From positions 62,001 to 126,000 of the forward strand of contig JAGBAO010000012.1 of NCBI GenBank assembly GCA_017938925.1: DNA of 64,000 nucleotides. The letters are read 5' to 3'. The notes beneath the pieces were generated by a model. That model saw only the letters and a program-made list of their open reading frames with translations, had not been told where the DNA came from and did no database searches. Below, one piece after another: positions 1-7,524 of this stretch; positions within the stretch are counted from its first letter, which is position 1, and each line of letters begins with the position of its first letter. The stretch comes from Bacteroidales bacterium (GTDB lineage Bacteria; Bacteroidota; Bacteroidia; Bacteroidales; UBA932). The translations under genes were made by a program, and so were the position numbers.

Positions 1-186
1 GACGCCCTCCGCAGTCTCGGTGTCCCTTTCCCGGCTTCGGCAGAATCCTGGTGGACAGCACACGGACTTGATGATTTCAATCCGGACCGTGTCCTCACCC
101 GTCTGGAGGCAGCTGTAATGATAGATGCCGCCATAGACCCTTTCACCATGTTCGGTGTGGACTATAGCGGCAAAATCCAAAGATAG
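1..186 (+). CDS. C-terminal fragment of an unidentified protein (5' end outside window)
   Basis: An open frame enters from the left edge and stops with TAG at 184-186, giving 61 residues. The tail contains EAAVMIDAAIDPF followed by FGVDYSGKI. This kind of ending, with a repeated-motif-like segment before a short tail, reminds me of FAD-dependent oxidoreductase/xanthan lyase-type secreted proteins of Bacteroidales, but that is only an impression. It is convergent with the phosphoesterase that ends at 197, only 10 bases away. Confidence 0.6.
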   Translation, partial: DALRSLGVPFPASAESWWTAHGLDDFNPDRVLTRLEAAVMIDAAIDPFTMFGVDYSGKIQR

Positions 187-196
187 GACAGTCAGG

Positions 197-1615
197 CTAT
201 CTGCTGACCTTTTCTGTATATACCCGTCCGAACCTGTCTGTGACGCGAACCTCCAGCACTTTTGCCTTCGGAGAACGTCTTGCGCGGAACATGTTCTCTG
301 TCGGGGCGGCATAGACCCAGGTCCTCTTGAGAGATGACGGATCCTTGTAGCATTCGCGGGCGAGGGGATCCTGGGTCTTGAAACGCTCCATGTCGCAGAC
401 CTTCACTCCATCCTCGAAATATTCCACCTTCCAAAGCGGATCATAATCCCATACGTTCGCCACTACGTATCCTTTGTGAAGAGGATCGTCGATGTAGAGC
501 TTCATCTGGTAGTCGAGCGGATGGCCGCAGCCTTTGTATATCCACTCAGTCGAGTCCCCGTTCATCGTGAAGTGCTTGAATCCTGCCGGAGAACCGTCTA
601 TGCAGACAGGACCGCACCACCATGCTCCGCAGAGGCCGGCAACGTTGATTTCCGCAATGTTGTCGCTGATCTGCTCATAGTCTGCGGTGTGCATATGTCC
701 CGAAAGAATGAGGGTGTTGTATGGCTCCAGCATCGCATAAAGAGGGGCCTTGTTGGAGAGCACCTCGCTGATCATCCCATACTGGAATGCATCTCGGTCC
801 GACTTGTCGAGTGTGGTGGGAATATGCATGGCAACAACTACATTCGTTCCCTCAGGAACAAATGACAGGTCATTCTCCAGCCATCTGAGCTGTCTTTCAT
901 TGATATACCCGATGTAGAACCAGTCGCGTCCGATATAGAAGTTGTTGTTCAGGACAATATAGTGCACCTTTCCGACATTGAATGAGTACCAGCATGGACC
1001 GAACATGTCTTCGTAGTTCTTCATGGATGTCTCGAAGGAACGTCCCCAGTTGGTCATGTCGTGGTTTCCGATCACATATCTGTAGTCGAAACCGGACTTT
1101 TCCATGATCCTGTTGTATTCCGGATAGATGCTGTGGTCCCAGCCTACGATGTCTCCGAGGCAGAGTCCGAAGGTGTAGCTGTCCTTTATGCCTTGTGCAT
1201 GTTGTCCGATGTCTTCCGCATGCTTGTCAAGGTCGGGAAGTTCGTCCCTGTCGCTGATCTGAGGGTCTGCGATGACAATCAGGTTGTGTCTGCTGTCGTC
1301 CTTCGGGTTTTCTGCCACCACGAAATCATAATTCCTTCTGCCCTTTTTGATTTCCTTGTAGAAAAGTGTCTCACCCTCCAGTGTGGCGGAAGTGTAGCCG
1401 GCAGGAGTGGATATGAAGATGAACCTGCTGTCTTCGTCAGCTGTCATCCTGAATGTTCCGTTGCTGTCTGTGGTTACCGTATTCAGTCCGTCGGAAACCA
1501 CGACTCCTTCGATTGCTTTTCCGTCTGTCGTACTGACGGTTCCGCTGATCTCTCCGATTTCAGAGCATGAAACCAATGCGGCAAGAATCAGTATGCCTGT
1601 TATTGCTTTTTTCAT
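197..1615 (-). CDS. Calcineurin-like metallophosphoesterase lipoprotein
   Basis: This 472-residue protein begins with a lipoprotein signal peptide (lipobox LVSC, Cys about residue 17), so it should be anchored in an envelope membrane. A carboxypeptidase-regulatory-like beta domain (about 22-90, starting GEISGTVSTTDG) precedes the phosphoesterase core. Metal-site motifs are visible in order: ADPQ, GDIVGWD, GNHDMT, AMHIP and SGHMH. The first motif has DPQ where many relatives have DxH, a variant I associate with this three-domain family. A C-terminal beta domain follows (about 350-470). It is the last gene of a minus-strand block with the SGNH esterase and the DUF5009 protein (gaps 10 and 12 bases). 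The substrate is unknown; a phosphodiester or phosphomonoester released during glycan or nucleotide breakdown is plausible. Confidence 0.88.
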   Translation of the reverse strand: MKKAITGILILAALVSCSEIGEISGTVSTTDGKAIEGVVVSDGLNTVTTDSNGTFRMTADEDSRFIFISTPAGYTSATLEGETLFYKEIKKGRRNYDFVVAENPKDDSRHNLIVIADPQISDRDELPDLDKHAEDIGQHAQGIKDSYTFGLCLGDIVGWDHSIYPEYNRIMEKSGFDYRYVIGNHDMTNWGRSFETSMKNYEDMFGPCWYSFNVGKVHYIVLNNNFYIGRDWFYIGYINERQLRWLENDLSFVPEGTNVVVAMHIPTTLDKSDRDAFQYGMISEVLSNKAPLYAMLEPYNTLILSGHMHTADYEQISDNIAEINVAGLCGAWWCGPVCIDGSPAGFKHFTMNGDSTEWIYKGCGHPLDYQMKLYIDDPLHKGYVVANVWDYDPLWKVEYFEDGVKVCDMERFKTQDPLARECYKDPSSLKRTWVYAAPTENMFRARRSPKAKVLEVRVTDRFGRVYTEKVSR

Positions 1616-1625
1616 TTCTTAAGGA

Positions 1626-2732
1626 TTATTTATAGATTTTGTCTTCCATTTTCCAGCCGGTAAGAGTCGAGATGTAAGGAATCATGCAGCTTGCCACCTT
1701 GATATGGCCCTGATAGTTAGGGTGCCAGCTCGCTCCCAGATCGTCCTCGTAGTTGTGAGCGAATCTGGAGACAGTCATGTAGGCCACATTCTTCAGCCCG
1801 CTGGCTACGACAGCGCTGCGGATATAGTCGTATAGGTACGGATTGGCAGGCGAACCCATGCACAGGACCGGAATATCTTCTCCATAGTTGCCCTTGATGC
1901 TTTTGAGCAATGAGATGTAGTTGGTCCGGAAATTCTCTTCCAGAGGCTGCTCGCCTGTGGAGAAGTCGTTGGTTCCCAGGTATATGACCACAACGTCCGG
2001 AGTGTAGGCTCCCATGGAAGGTTCCCAGAGAGGCTCCTTTGCTGTGTTGAACACCTGCCTGTAGCGGTGCGGCATGTGGTATCCTGCCCCGAAATTGTCA
2101 TAGTTTCTCGCGATTCCCTGTCCGGAATGGCTGACGAGGTTGAAATCCGCTCCGAAATAGCGTGCGGCTATTGCAGCATATGTGAGGTTGCAGTTCTCTG
2201 TTTCTGCGAGGAATGGGTCGTTCCTGTCGTGGCTCTCTGTGCCGTAACCGCATGTGTATGAGTCGCCTACGAACTCAATGTGTCTTTCCTTCCTGCCGTT
2301 TGCCTGGAGCAGTTCTCCCTTGGTAAGGAATGAGTGGACTGTGAAGCGTCCCTGCTCTCCTTCCGTCCTCTTCTGAAGAATGACCTCATGCTCTCCCTTG
2401 CCGAGTCCTTCGGCGAGCACTATGAGGGTGTCCCTTGCACCCACCATGAAGACCTTGTCAGCCTCGGGAGACATCTGCTTGTCGGTCCACAGGTTGAACC
2501 AGCAGTTCTTCGTGTCGGAGCATTTCATCGCAAGGTACGGACCGTTGAAACGGACTCTGAAATAGACTCCGCTCCAGTCATATGTGACATCAGTGCCCTC
2601 CACAAGGGTTCTGCCTGTGTACTCCACGCGGCTGTCGCTGGCAGGAGTCTCGATAAGAACAGCGTCTTTCTTTGCGGACAGGCTCATGCCTGACATCGCA
2701 AGAACAAGGAAAATAAGTGTGATTCTTTTCAT
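1626..2732 (-). CDS. Secreted SGNH/GDSL esterase with CE2-like N-terminal domain
   Basis: A 368-residue exported protein with a Sec signal peptide (about 1-20). After it comes a beta-sandwich region (about 25-145) like the N-terminal domain of CE2 carbohydrate esterases. The SGNH hydrolase fold then shows the nucleophile block GDSYTCGYGTES, the block III motif YLGTNDFS and the C-terminal catalytic His in SWHPNYQGH. CE2 enzymes remove acetyl groups from plant polysaccharides, so deacetylation of xylan or another acetylated glycan outside the cytoplasm is the likely role. It sits between a membrane acyltransferase-like gene and a phosphoesterase, which fits a small glycan-processing unit. The exact substrate cannot be read from sequence. 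Confidence 0.88.
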   Translation of the reverse strand: MKRITLIFLVLAMSGMSLSAKKDAVLIETPASDSRVEYTGRTLVEGTDVTYDWSGVYFRVRFNGPYLAMKCSDTKNCWFNLWTDKQMSPEADKVFMVGARDTLIVLAEGLGKGEHEVILQKRTEGEQGRFTVHSFLTKGELLQANGRKERHIEFVGDSYTCGYGTESHDRNDPFLAETENCNLTYAAIAARYFGADFNLVSHSGQGIARNYDNFGAGYHMPHRYRQVFNTAKEPLWEPSMGAYTPDVVVIYLGTNDFSTGEQPLEENFRTNYISLLKSIKGNYGEDIPVLCMGSPANPYLYDYIRSAVVASGLKNVAYMTVSRFAHNYEDDLGASWHPNYQGHIKVASCMIPYISTLTGWKMEDKIYK

Positions 2733-2744
2733 GTCTTTTGGTTA

Positions 2745-4151
2745 TTAGCTTCTCCAGAATAATTTAAGTCTTGTGAACAGGTATGTGACGCACATCATCA
2801 GAGCTGTGATGATGACTCCCTGGGCAACTCCCCAGAACTGTGAGCCCTCTGCAAGTGAGTTGAGTGCGGGGAGGAGTCCGGTCAGAGCGAGCACCGGGCC
2901 GATGAGGAAACTGGTCACGGTGTATGCAAGCATAGGATTTTGGCCGACTCCGGCAACGAATCTGCATCTGCATCCGTATCGGAGTTCCAGCATCAGGAAA
3001 AATGCTGTGACAAGTGCTGCCATACCTCCTGTCGTGAACAGATAGGAAAGGTTGCAATAGTCCTTGGTGATGCCTCCGTCAGCCGGGTCAAGCGCGATTC
3101 CTGCAAGCATTAGTGCAAAACCTGTGAGTGCCGTCCCTGTGAAGATGTCCTTGCTCTTCCATGTCAGCGACATGAATGCGATGCAGAGGGCAGCCGAGAT
3201 TGCCAGGTCGGCATAGACGTGGCGTGTGTAAAGCCCCCATAACTGCACAAGGACGGCAGCCAGTGCTGTGAATCCTGCCATGCATCCGCGGGTGCCGATC
3301 CGGACTTTCTCCCCGGAACGGACATGGCTGAGTATCATGTCACCGACGATGGATCCCGGAAGTGCGATGAGCAGATACTGGAGCCAGTCCCATGTGAAGA
3401 ACCAGCTCACGCAGCCGCATGACGGTACCCATGACAAGGTCTCGGGAGCGTATGAGTCGAAGGCCTTGAATGCAGCTATCAGCATGAATGCCAGCCACCT
3501 GAGTCTTAGGCTGTCTTTCGTGAGCATCCAGACGAGTCCGCCCCATAATGCCACGTTGGCAAGAATCATTATTATGATGTCGCTTCTGCCCTTGTCCAGA
3601 GGTATCCCGAACCATTTTACGAAAACCACCCCCAGAAGTGCCAGCATCGCTATGCCGCAAAGATTCACTCCAGTCCCTATATGCTTCTTCCATCCTTCCG
3701 CCTCAGGAAGGTTTACCCTTACGAACGTCAGGAACATTCCTGCCCAGACAGCTATATAGAATGCATAGACGCTCCAAGCCGGTCTGGCCGTGCCCCATAT
3801 TGCGTATGCGTTGCCCAGAAGCAAAGCAAATACAGTAAGGATGAGCCATCTTTTCACCAGATTCCCGACCATGCGCCATCTTCCGTAACCCCTTTCAAGC
3901 TTCTTCCTCATGGCAAGAGGAAAGGCTGCTCCCATCGGGAACAGGAAGAAAGGAAACACGAGGTCCACCCAGGTCAGTCCTGCTACGTCAGGGTTGAATG
4001 CATATGTAGGTGGGGGAGTCTGTGCGTGAAACATCCATGCTGGCAGTCCGGAGTTGAATCCGATGTTGGCGCAGAGTATCATGCCCGCTATGGCTATTCC
4101 TCTGAGGATGTCGACAGATGCGATTCTTGTGTTGTTATTGCCCATGTTCAT
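2745..4151 (-). CDS. DUF5009 / HGSNAT-like multi-spanning membrane protein
   Basis: This 468-residue integral membrane protein has about 11-12 hydrophobic segments. The N-terminus carries the family signature RIASVDILRGIAIAGMI and then WVDLVFPFFLFPMGAAFP, as in DUF5009 and heparan-alpha-glucosaminide N-acetyltransferase-like proteins. By analogy these move acyl groups across a membrane to sugars. Its position as first gene of a block with a CE2-type deacetylase suggests both act on acetylated glycans, which is inference. A second in-frame ATG two codons downstream (4145) is an equally possible start. Upstream lies the IS element, so the native promoter is probably in the short stretch 4152-4245. 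Confidence 0.85.
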   Translation of the reverse strand: MNMGNNNTRIASVDILRGIAIAGMILCANIGFNSGLPAWMFHAQTPPPTYAFNPDVAGLTWVDLVFPFFLFPMGAAFPLAMRKKLERGYGRWRMVGNLVKRWLILTVFALLLGNAYAIWGTARPAWSVYAFYIAVWAGMFLTFVRVNLPEAEGWKKHIGTGVNLCGIAMLALLGVVFVKWFGIPLDKGRSDIIIMILANVALWGGLVWMLTKDSLRLRWLAFMLIAAFKAFDSYAPETLSWVPSCGCVSWFFTWDWLQYLLIALPGSIVGDMILSHVRSGEKVRIGTRGCMAGFTALAAVLVQLWGLYTRHVYADLAISAALCIAFMSLTWKSKDIFTGTALTGFALMLAGIALDPADGGITKDYCNLSYLFTTGGMAALVTAFFLMLELRYGCRCRFVAGVGQNPMLAYTVTSFLIGPVLALTGLLPALNSLAEGSQFWGVAQGVIITALMMCVTYLFTRLKLFWRS

Positions 4152-4249
4152 GTGGTTTTCAAATTATACAAACATACATAAAAACTTCCGTTTTTACGCC
4201 CGTTAGAATAAAAATCAAGCCCACATACTATCTTTAAAGGTTAAAAGCG

Positions 4250-4264
4250 GTCATGACTTCTCAG
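4250..4264 (+). repeat. Left subterminal inverted repeat of IS element
   Basis: GTCATGACTTCTCAG; the complementary copy at 5641-5655 matches 14 of 15 positions. Its placement upstream of the transposase start fits an IS1111-type left end. Confidence 0.75.
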
Positions 4265-4317
4265 CCAGCCGCACCTCCTAAGTGTAACGAGGTCTATGCC
4301 TCAAAAAATTAAAGCCT

Positions 4318-5457
4318 ATGCGGACAGTATGTGGACTTGACGTGCACAAAGATAGCATTTTTGTGTGCATTCTCAATGAAAACGGTATTCTGTTTCAGGA
4401 CAAGATCGGAGTTCTCACTCCCGACCTGGAACGATTGGTTGATGTGTTGCACGAACACGGTGCAACTGAGGTGTGTATGGAGAGTACGAGCATCTACTGG
4501 ATGCCTGTCTGGAGAATCCTTGAGCCGTACTTCTCCTTGAGACTTGTCAACCCTTATTTCATCAAGCAGTTGCCGGGAAAGAAGAGCGATGTCAAGGATG
4601 CAGAGTGGATAGCGACATGCCTTCTGAAGGACCTCATCCGAGGCAGTTATGTGCCGGAGGACCGTATCCAGCAACTGCGTCAGTACGACCGCCGCATCTT
4701 CGACCTTAACAAGGACATCGTCTATAAGCTGGCCAAACTCGATGCGGCACTTCAGCGTTGTAACATTCGCCTAAGCAACTATGTATCAGCGACTGACGGC
4801 AAGAGTTATCAGAAGGTAGTCGAGAAGATATCCGAGGGTGTCACTGACCCGAAAGTATTGACAGGACTCATCCACGGACGAATCTTGAACCGTGTCGGGA
4901 AAGAGGTCATCACAGCATCGCTCTCTGGCGTGGTCACTCAGACTGACATAGATGTCATACGACAGATCAGAGATGAGGTCACGCTTGCGCAGAAGCATCG
5001 CAAAGAGTGTCTTGACAAGATGGAAGAACTGTGCAACAAGTGGTTCCCCGAGCAGATGAAGAACATGCAGACGGTTCCCGGAGTCAGCCTTAGATCAGCT
5101 ACGTCAGTAATTGCAGAATTGGGCACAGATATGTCATCGTTTGAAGATGCCGCCCATCTGGTACCATGGTCAGGGTTGAAGCCGAGAAACGACGAGAGTG
5201 CAGGAAAGATAAAGTCCCGGAAGATCACCCACGGAAACAAGTTCCTGAGGAAAACGCTCATCGAATGCTCTTGGGCGGCAGCCAAGACACGAGGATGCTT
5301 CTACAATACGTTCTGTCATCACCAGACTGTCGTCAGACGCAAGAACAAGATGAAGGTGCAGGTTGCCATCGCAAGGAAAATGCTAGTGGCAATATGGTTC
5401 ATACTGCACGATAACGTCCCATACAGGGACTATACGCCCGATATTGCTGCGGAGTGA
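4318..5457 (+). CDS. IS110-family DEDD transposase
   Basis: A 379-residue transposase of the usual family length. The N-terminal RuvC-like DEDD domain opens with VCGLDVHKDSIFVC, which supplies the first catalytic Asp. The segment KKSDVKDAEWIA provides the later acidic residues. A coiled linker (about 120-240) leads into the Transposase_20 domain with TVPGVSLRSATSVIAELG and the conserved Ser region near LVPWSGLKPRN, followed by KITHGNKFLRKTL. Enzymes of this family cut and rejoin without target duplication and are guided by an element-encoded RNA. No frameshift or stop is present, so the element looks potentially active. Its insertion separates the glycan block from the dfx gene. Confidence 0.97.
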   Translation: MRTVCGLDVHKDSIFVCILNENGILFQDKIGVLTPDLERLVDVLHEHGATEVCMESTSIYWMPVWRILEPYFSLRLVNPYFIKQLPGKKSDVKDAEWIATCLLKDLIRGSYVPEDRIQQLRQYDRRIFDLNKDIVYKLAKLDAALQRCNIRLSNYVSATDGKSYQKVVEKISEGVTDPKVLTGLIHGRILNRVGKEVITASLSGVVTQTDIDVIRQIRDEVTLAQKHRKECLDKMEELCNKWFPEQMKNMQTVPGVSLRSATSVIAELGTDMSSFEDAAHLVPWSGLKPRNDESAGKIKSRKITHGNKFLRKTLIECSWAAAKTRGCFYNTFCHHQTVVRRKNKMKVQVAIARKMLVAIWFILHDNVPYRDYTPDIAAE

Positions 5458-5493
5458 TCCGCCGTCAATATATACCGCATATTGTAAGGTCAC

Positions 5494-5640
5494 TAAATTT
5501 GTGGTGTTAGCAACCCGTTCTACAAACTGACTCACGCTCTATGCGGCTTAGGACGCCCGTTTGAAATCTTAGTTCGCAGAGGAAATTATTATATCATATC
5601 TTCACCGCTATCTATGGTAGTGGCGCTGCCTCACGCACTT
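5494..5640 (+). ncRNA. Candidate guide (seek/bridge) RNA region of the IS element
   Basis: The 183-base gap between the transposase stop and the right inverted repeat is non-coding. It carries a -7-like box TAAATTTG at 5494-5501, so a transcript could begin near 5508 and cover about 130 bases. In IS1111-type elements a guide RNA is made from exactly this position. The sequence is A/T- and G/C-mixed with several short inverted repeats. No RNA can be proven from sequence alone; the assignment rests on element type and location. Confidence 0.4.
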
Positions 5641-5678
5641 CTGAGAAGCCATGACGCCACACACAGTGCATAGATAGC
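5607..5678. repeat. Long inverted repeat spanning the right end of the IS element
   Basis: GCTATCTATG (from 5607) pairs perfectly with CATAGATAGC (5669-5678), and inside it GTGGCG pairs with CGCCAC. The right subterminal repeat lies in the loop side. One arm is inside the element and the other appears to lie outside the predicted end. Confidence 0.6.
5641..5655 (-). repeat. Right subterminal inverted repeat of IS element
   Basis: CTGAGAAGCCATGAC, the reverse complement of the left copy with a single mismatch (14/15). Confidence 0.75.
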
Positions 5679-5745
5679 ATGTGTTCTGGATTTATAGAGG
5701 AAATTTAGTCAATTTTAAATTTATAGTCAATTCTTGCGGAATAAA

Positions 5746-5776
5746 TTTGTATATATCGAAATTATCACTAAATTTG
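5746..5776 (+). promoter_or_regulatory. Bacteroidota-type promoter of dfx
   Basis: A TTTG at 5746-5749 and TAAATTTG at 5769-5776 are separated by 19 bases, the expected -33/-7 geometry. Transcription would start about 50 bases before the dfx ATG. Confidence 0.65.
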
Positions 5777-5832
5777 CAATAGATTTAAATTAGAATAATT
5801 CAAAATAAGAGCAATAAATAAAGGATAATATT

Positions 5833-6207
5833 ATGGCAACAAGATTTTTCAAATGCCCTCATTGCGGCAATGTCATCGAGAAGGTGGTTGATTCTAAGGT
5901 TCCTGTAGTCTGCTGCGGGGAAAAGATGGTGGAGCTCATTCCTAATACGGAAGAGGCAAGCAACGAGAAGCATCTTCCTGTGGTTACCAAGCTGGACGAC
6001 TGCAAGATCAAGGTTGAAGTGGGAAGTGTTGCTCATCCTATGCTTCCTGAGCACCATATTGCATTCATATATGTCGAGACTGAGGACGGCGGAATCCGCG
6101 TCAATCTCAAGGACAAGCCGGAGGCTGTCATCTGCGTGTGTGACAGCAAGCCAGTGGCAGTCTACGAGTACTGCAACCTCCACGGACTCTGGAAGACAGA
6201 ACTTTAA
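5833..6207 (+). CDS. dfx: Desulfoferrodoxin (superoxide reductase, 2Fe type)
   Basis: A 124-residue cytoplasmic enzyme reducing superoxide to hydrogen peroxide without releasing oxygen. The N-terminal desulforedoxin domain has the rubredoxin-like iron site Cys8, Cys11, Cys27 and Cys28. The superoxide reductase domain has the centre II ligands His47, His68, His74, Cys114 and His117, with the Glu-Lys pair 45-46 next to the active site. All key residues are present, and length is typical. It is followed 50 bases later by the flavodiiron protein, forming a likely oxygen-defence operon under the promoter at 5746. The gene lies immediately downstream of the IS element but has its own promoter. Confidence 0.96.
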   Translation: MATRFFKCPHCGNVIEKVVDSKVPVVCCGEKMVELIPNTEEASNEKHLPVVTKLDDCKIKVEVGSVAHPMLPEHHIAFIYVETEDGGIRVNLKDKPEAVICVCDSKPVAVYEYCNLHGLWKTEL

Positions 6208-6213
6208 TCAAGG

Positions 6214-6240
6214 CTCCCTTCATCACTGAGATGGAGGGAG
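6214..6240 (+). other. Intercistronic hairpin between dfx and fprA
   Basis: CTCCCTTCAT pairs with ATGGAGGGAG (nine of ten bases) around a 7-base loop. There is no T-run after it, so it may be a processing or attenuation structure rather than a terminator. Confidence 0.4.
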
Positions 6241-6257
6241 TTCATATATAAGATGTA

Positions 6258-7439
6258 ATGAAGAAGATATCGGAAAGAATATACTACGTAGGTGTCAACG
6301 ACGACACGAAGACTCTTTTTGAAGGCCTTTGGCCCCTGCCATATGGAGTAAGCTACAATTCCTACATCGTGGCGGATTCCAAGGTCGCTCTTATAGACAC
6401 TGTCGAGCATGGCTTTGAGGACGAGTTCCTTGCAAACATCAATGAGGCCCTTGGGGACAGGGGGATAGACTATCTGATAGTCAACCACATGGAGCCGGAT
6501 CATTCCTCTCTGATAACAGATATGCTCCAGAGGTATCCTGACATGAAGATTGTGGGCAATGCCAAGACACTGCCTATGCTTCAGGGTTATTACGGCACGC
6601 CGGCAGAAAGGGTTATTGTCATGAAGGAAGGCGATTCGATTGATCTGGGCTCATGCAGCCTGAGTTTCCATATGATTCCGATGGTCCACTGGCCTGAGAC
6701 TATGGTGACCTGGCTTGCTGAGGAGAATACTGTGTTCTCTGGTGATGCTTTCGGTACATTCGGCGCTGTGAATGAAGAAGTTGTGGATTCGGAAGGAACT
6801 TTCGGGAGTTTCCGTGACGAGATGATGAGATACTATTCGAACATAGTCGGCAAATATGGAACTCCTGTACAGTCTGCCCTTAAGAAACTATCCGGTCTTG
6901 AAGTGAAGAGAATATGCAGCACTCATGGCCCTGTATGGGAAAAGTCGGTTCCGGAAGTAGTCGCCCTGTATGACAGGATGAGCCGTTATGAGGTGGAAAG
7001 GGGAGTGTGCATCGCCTACGGTTCCATGTATGGCAACACAGCTGCTGCAGCCGAGGCTCTTGCTGAGGAGCTTCGCAGACAAGGAGTGCCTTGCGCCGTC
7101 CATGATCTGGCTGGCAATGTGAATCCTGGCCTGGGACTTTCCGGTGCCCTTCGTGACGTCTTCAAGTATGACACGATTGTGGCAGCTTCTCCGACATATA
7201 ACAATGGCATATTCCCTCCGGTGGAAACCTTCATGAAGGCCCTTCAGGCACGTCTGATCAAGGGACGCAGGTTCTATGCCCTGGGTTCATATACCTGGGC
7301 CGGGTCAAGCGTGAATCTTCTTAATTCATTTGCCGAATCCCTCGGATTCGATGTGCTGGCTCCGGGACTTTCATTCCCCCAGGCATATAGTCCTGAGAAA
7401 TGTAACGTGCAGGAAATCGCCTCTATCCTGAAAGGATAG
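6258..7439 (+). CDS. fprA: FprA-family flavodiiron protein (oxygen reductase)
   Basis: A 393-residue A-type flavoprotein that reduces oxygen to water (and in some relatives NO), protecting anaerobes. The metallo-beta-lactamase-like domain (1-245) has the diiron motif HMEPDH with His77, Glu79, Asp81 and His82, then further ligands in MVHWPETM, GDAFG and STHGPVW. The C-terminal flavodoxin domain has the FMN phosphate loop GSMYGNT (about 255-261) and the SPTYNNG loop. No C-terminal rubredoxin domain is fused, so electrons come from a separate carrier, possibly desulfoferrodoxin-linked rubredoxin. It follows dfx in the same direction. Confidence 0.95.
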   Translation: MKKISERIYYVGVNDDTKTLFEGLWPLPYGVSYNSYIVADSKVALIDTVEHGFEDEFLANINEALGDRGIDYLIVNHMEPDHSSLITDMLQRYPDMKIVGNAKTLPMLQGYYGTPAERVIVMKEGDSIDLGSCSLSFHMIPMVHWPETMVTWLAEENTVFSGDAFGTFGAVNEEVVDSEGTFGSFRDEMMRYYSNIVGKYGTPVQSALKKLSGLEVKRICSTHGPVWEKSVPEVVALYDRMSRYEVERGVCIAYGSMYGNTAAAAEALAEELRRQGVPCAVHDLAGNVNPGLGLSGALRDVFKYDTIVAASPTYNNGIFPPVETFMKALQARLIKGRRFYALGSYTWAGSSVNLLNSFAESLGFDVLAPGLSFPQAYSPEKCNVQEIASILKG

Positions 7440-7489
7440 GGGCCTTTTGTCAAAAAGTCGAATTATAATTGCTTTATCGGTTTATAAAC

Positions 7490-7522
7490 CCTACTTTTGC
7501 AGCCGTTTTCAAATAAAGTAGG
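7490..7522. repeat. Inverted repeat overlapping nhaA promoter
   Basis: CCTACTTT at 7490-7497 and AAAGTAGG at 7515-7522 are perfect complements. The left arm overlaps the -7 box TACTTTTG, and the right arm ends two bases before the nhaA ATG, so it is more likely a DNA operator than an RNA hairpin. Confidence 0.45.
7492..7499 (+). promoter_or_regulatory. -7 box of the nhaA promoter
   Basis: TACTTTTG fits TAnnTTTG. A weak ATTG about 20 bases upstream may serve as the -33 element. The leader would be about 20 bases. Confidence 0.5.
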
Positions 7523-7524
7523 TA

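Larger units (their letters stand above)
4245..5660 (+). mobile_element. IS110-family (IS1111-like) insertion sequence, complete
   Basis: The element contains one intact DEDD transposase (4318-5457). Near its ends are two copies of a 15-base inverted repeat, GTCATGACTTCTCAG at 4250-4264 and its complement with one mismatch at 5641-5655. Subterminal rather than terminal inverted repeats, about 54 bases before and 183 bases after the transposase, match the IS1111 subgroup. The boundaries given are estimates, because this family makes no clear target duplication and the outermost bases are not distinguishable by eye. Confidence 0.8.

Noticed and set aside
4196-5561. Shared ACGCCCGTT near both ends of the IS region (4196 and 5553)
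   Set aside because: Nine bases, one copy outside and one inside the element, at unequal distances from the inverted repeats; most likely chance.
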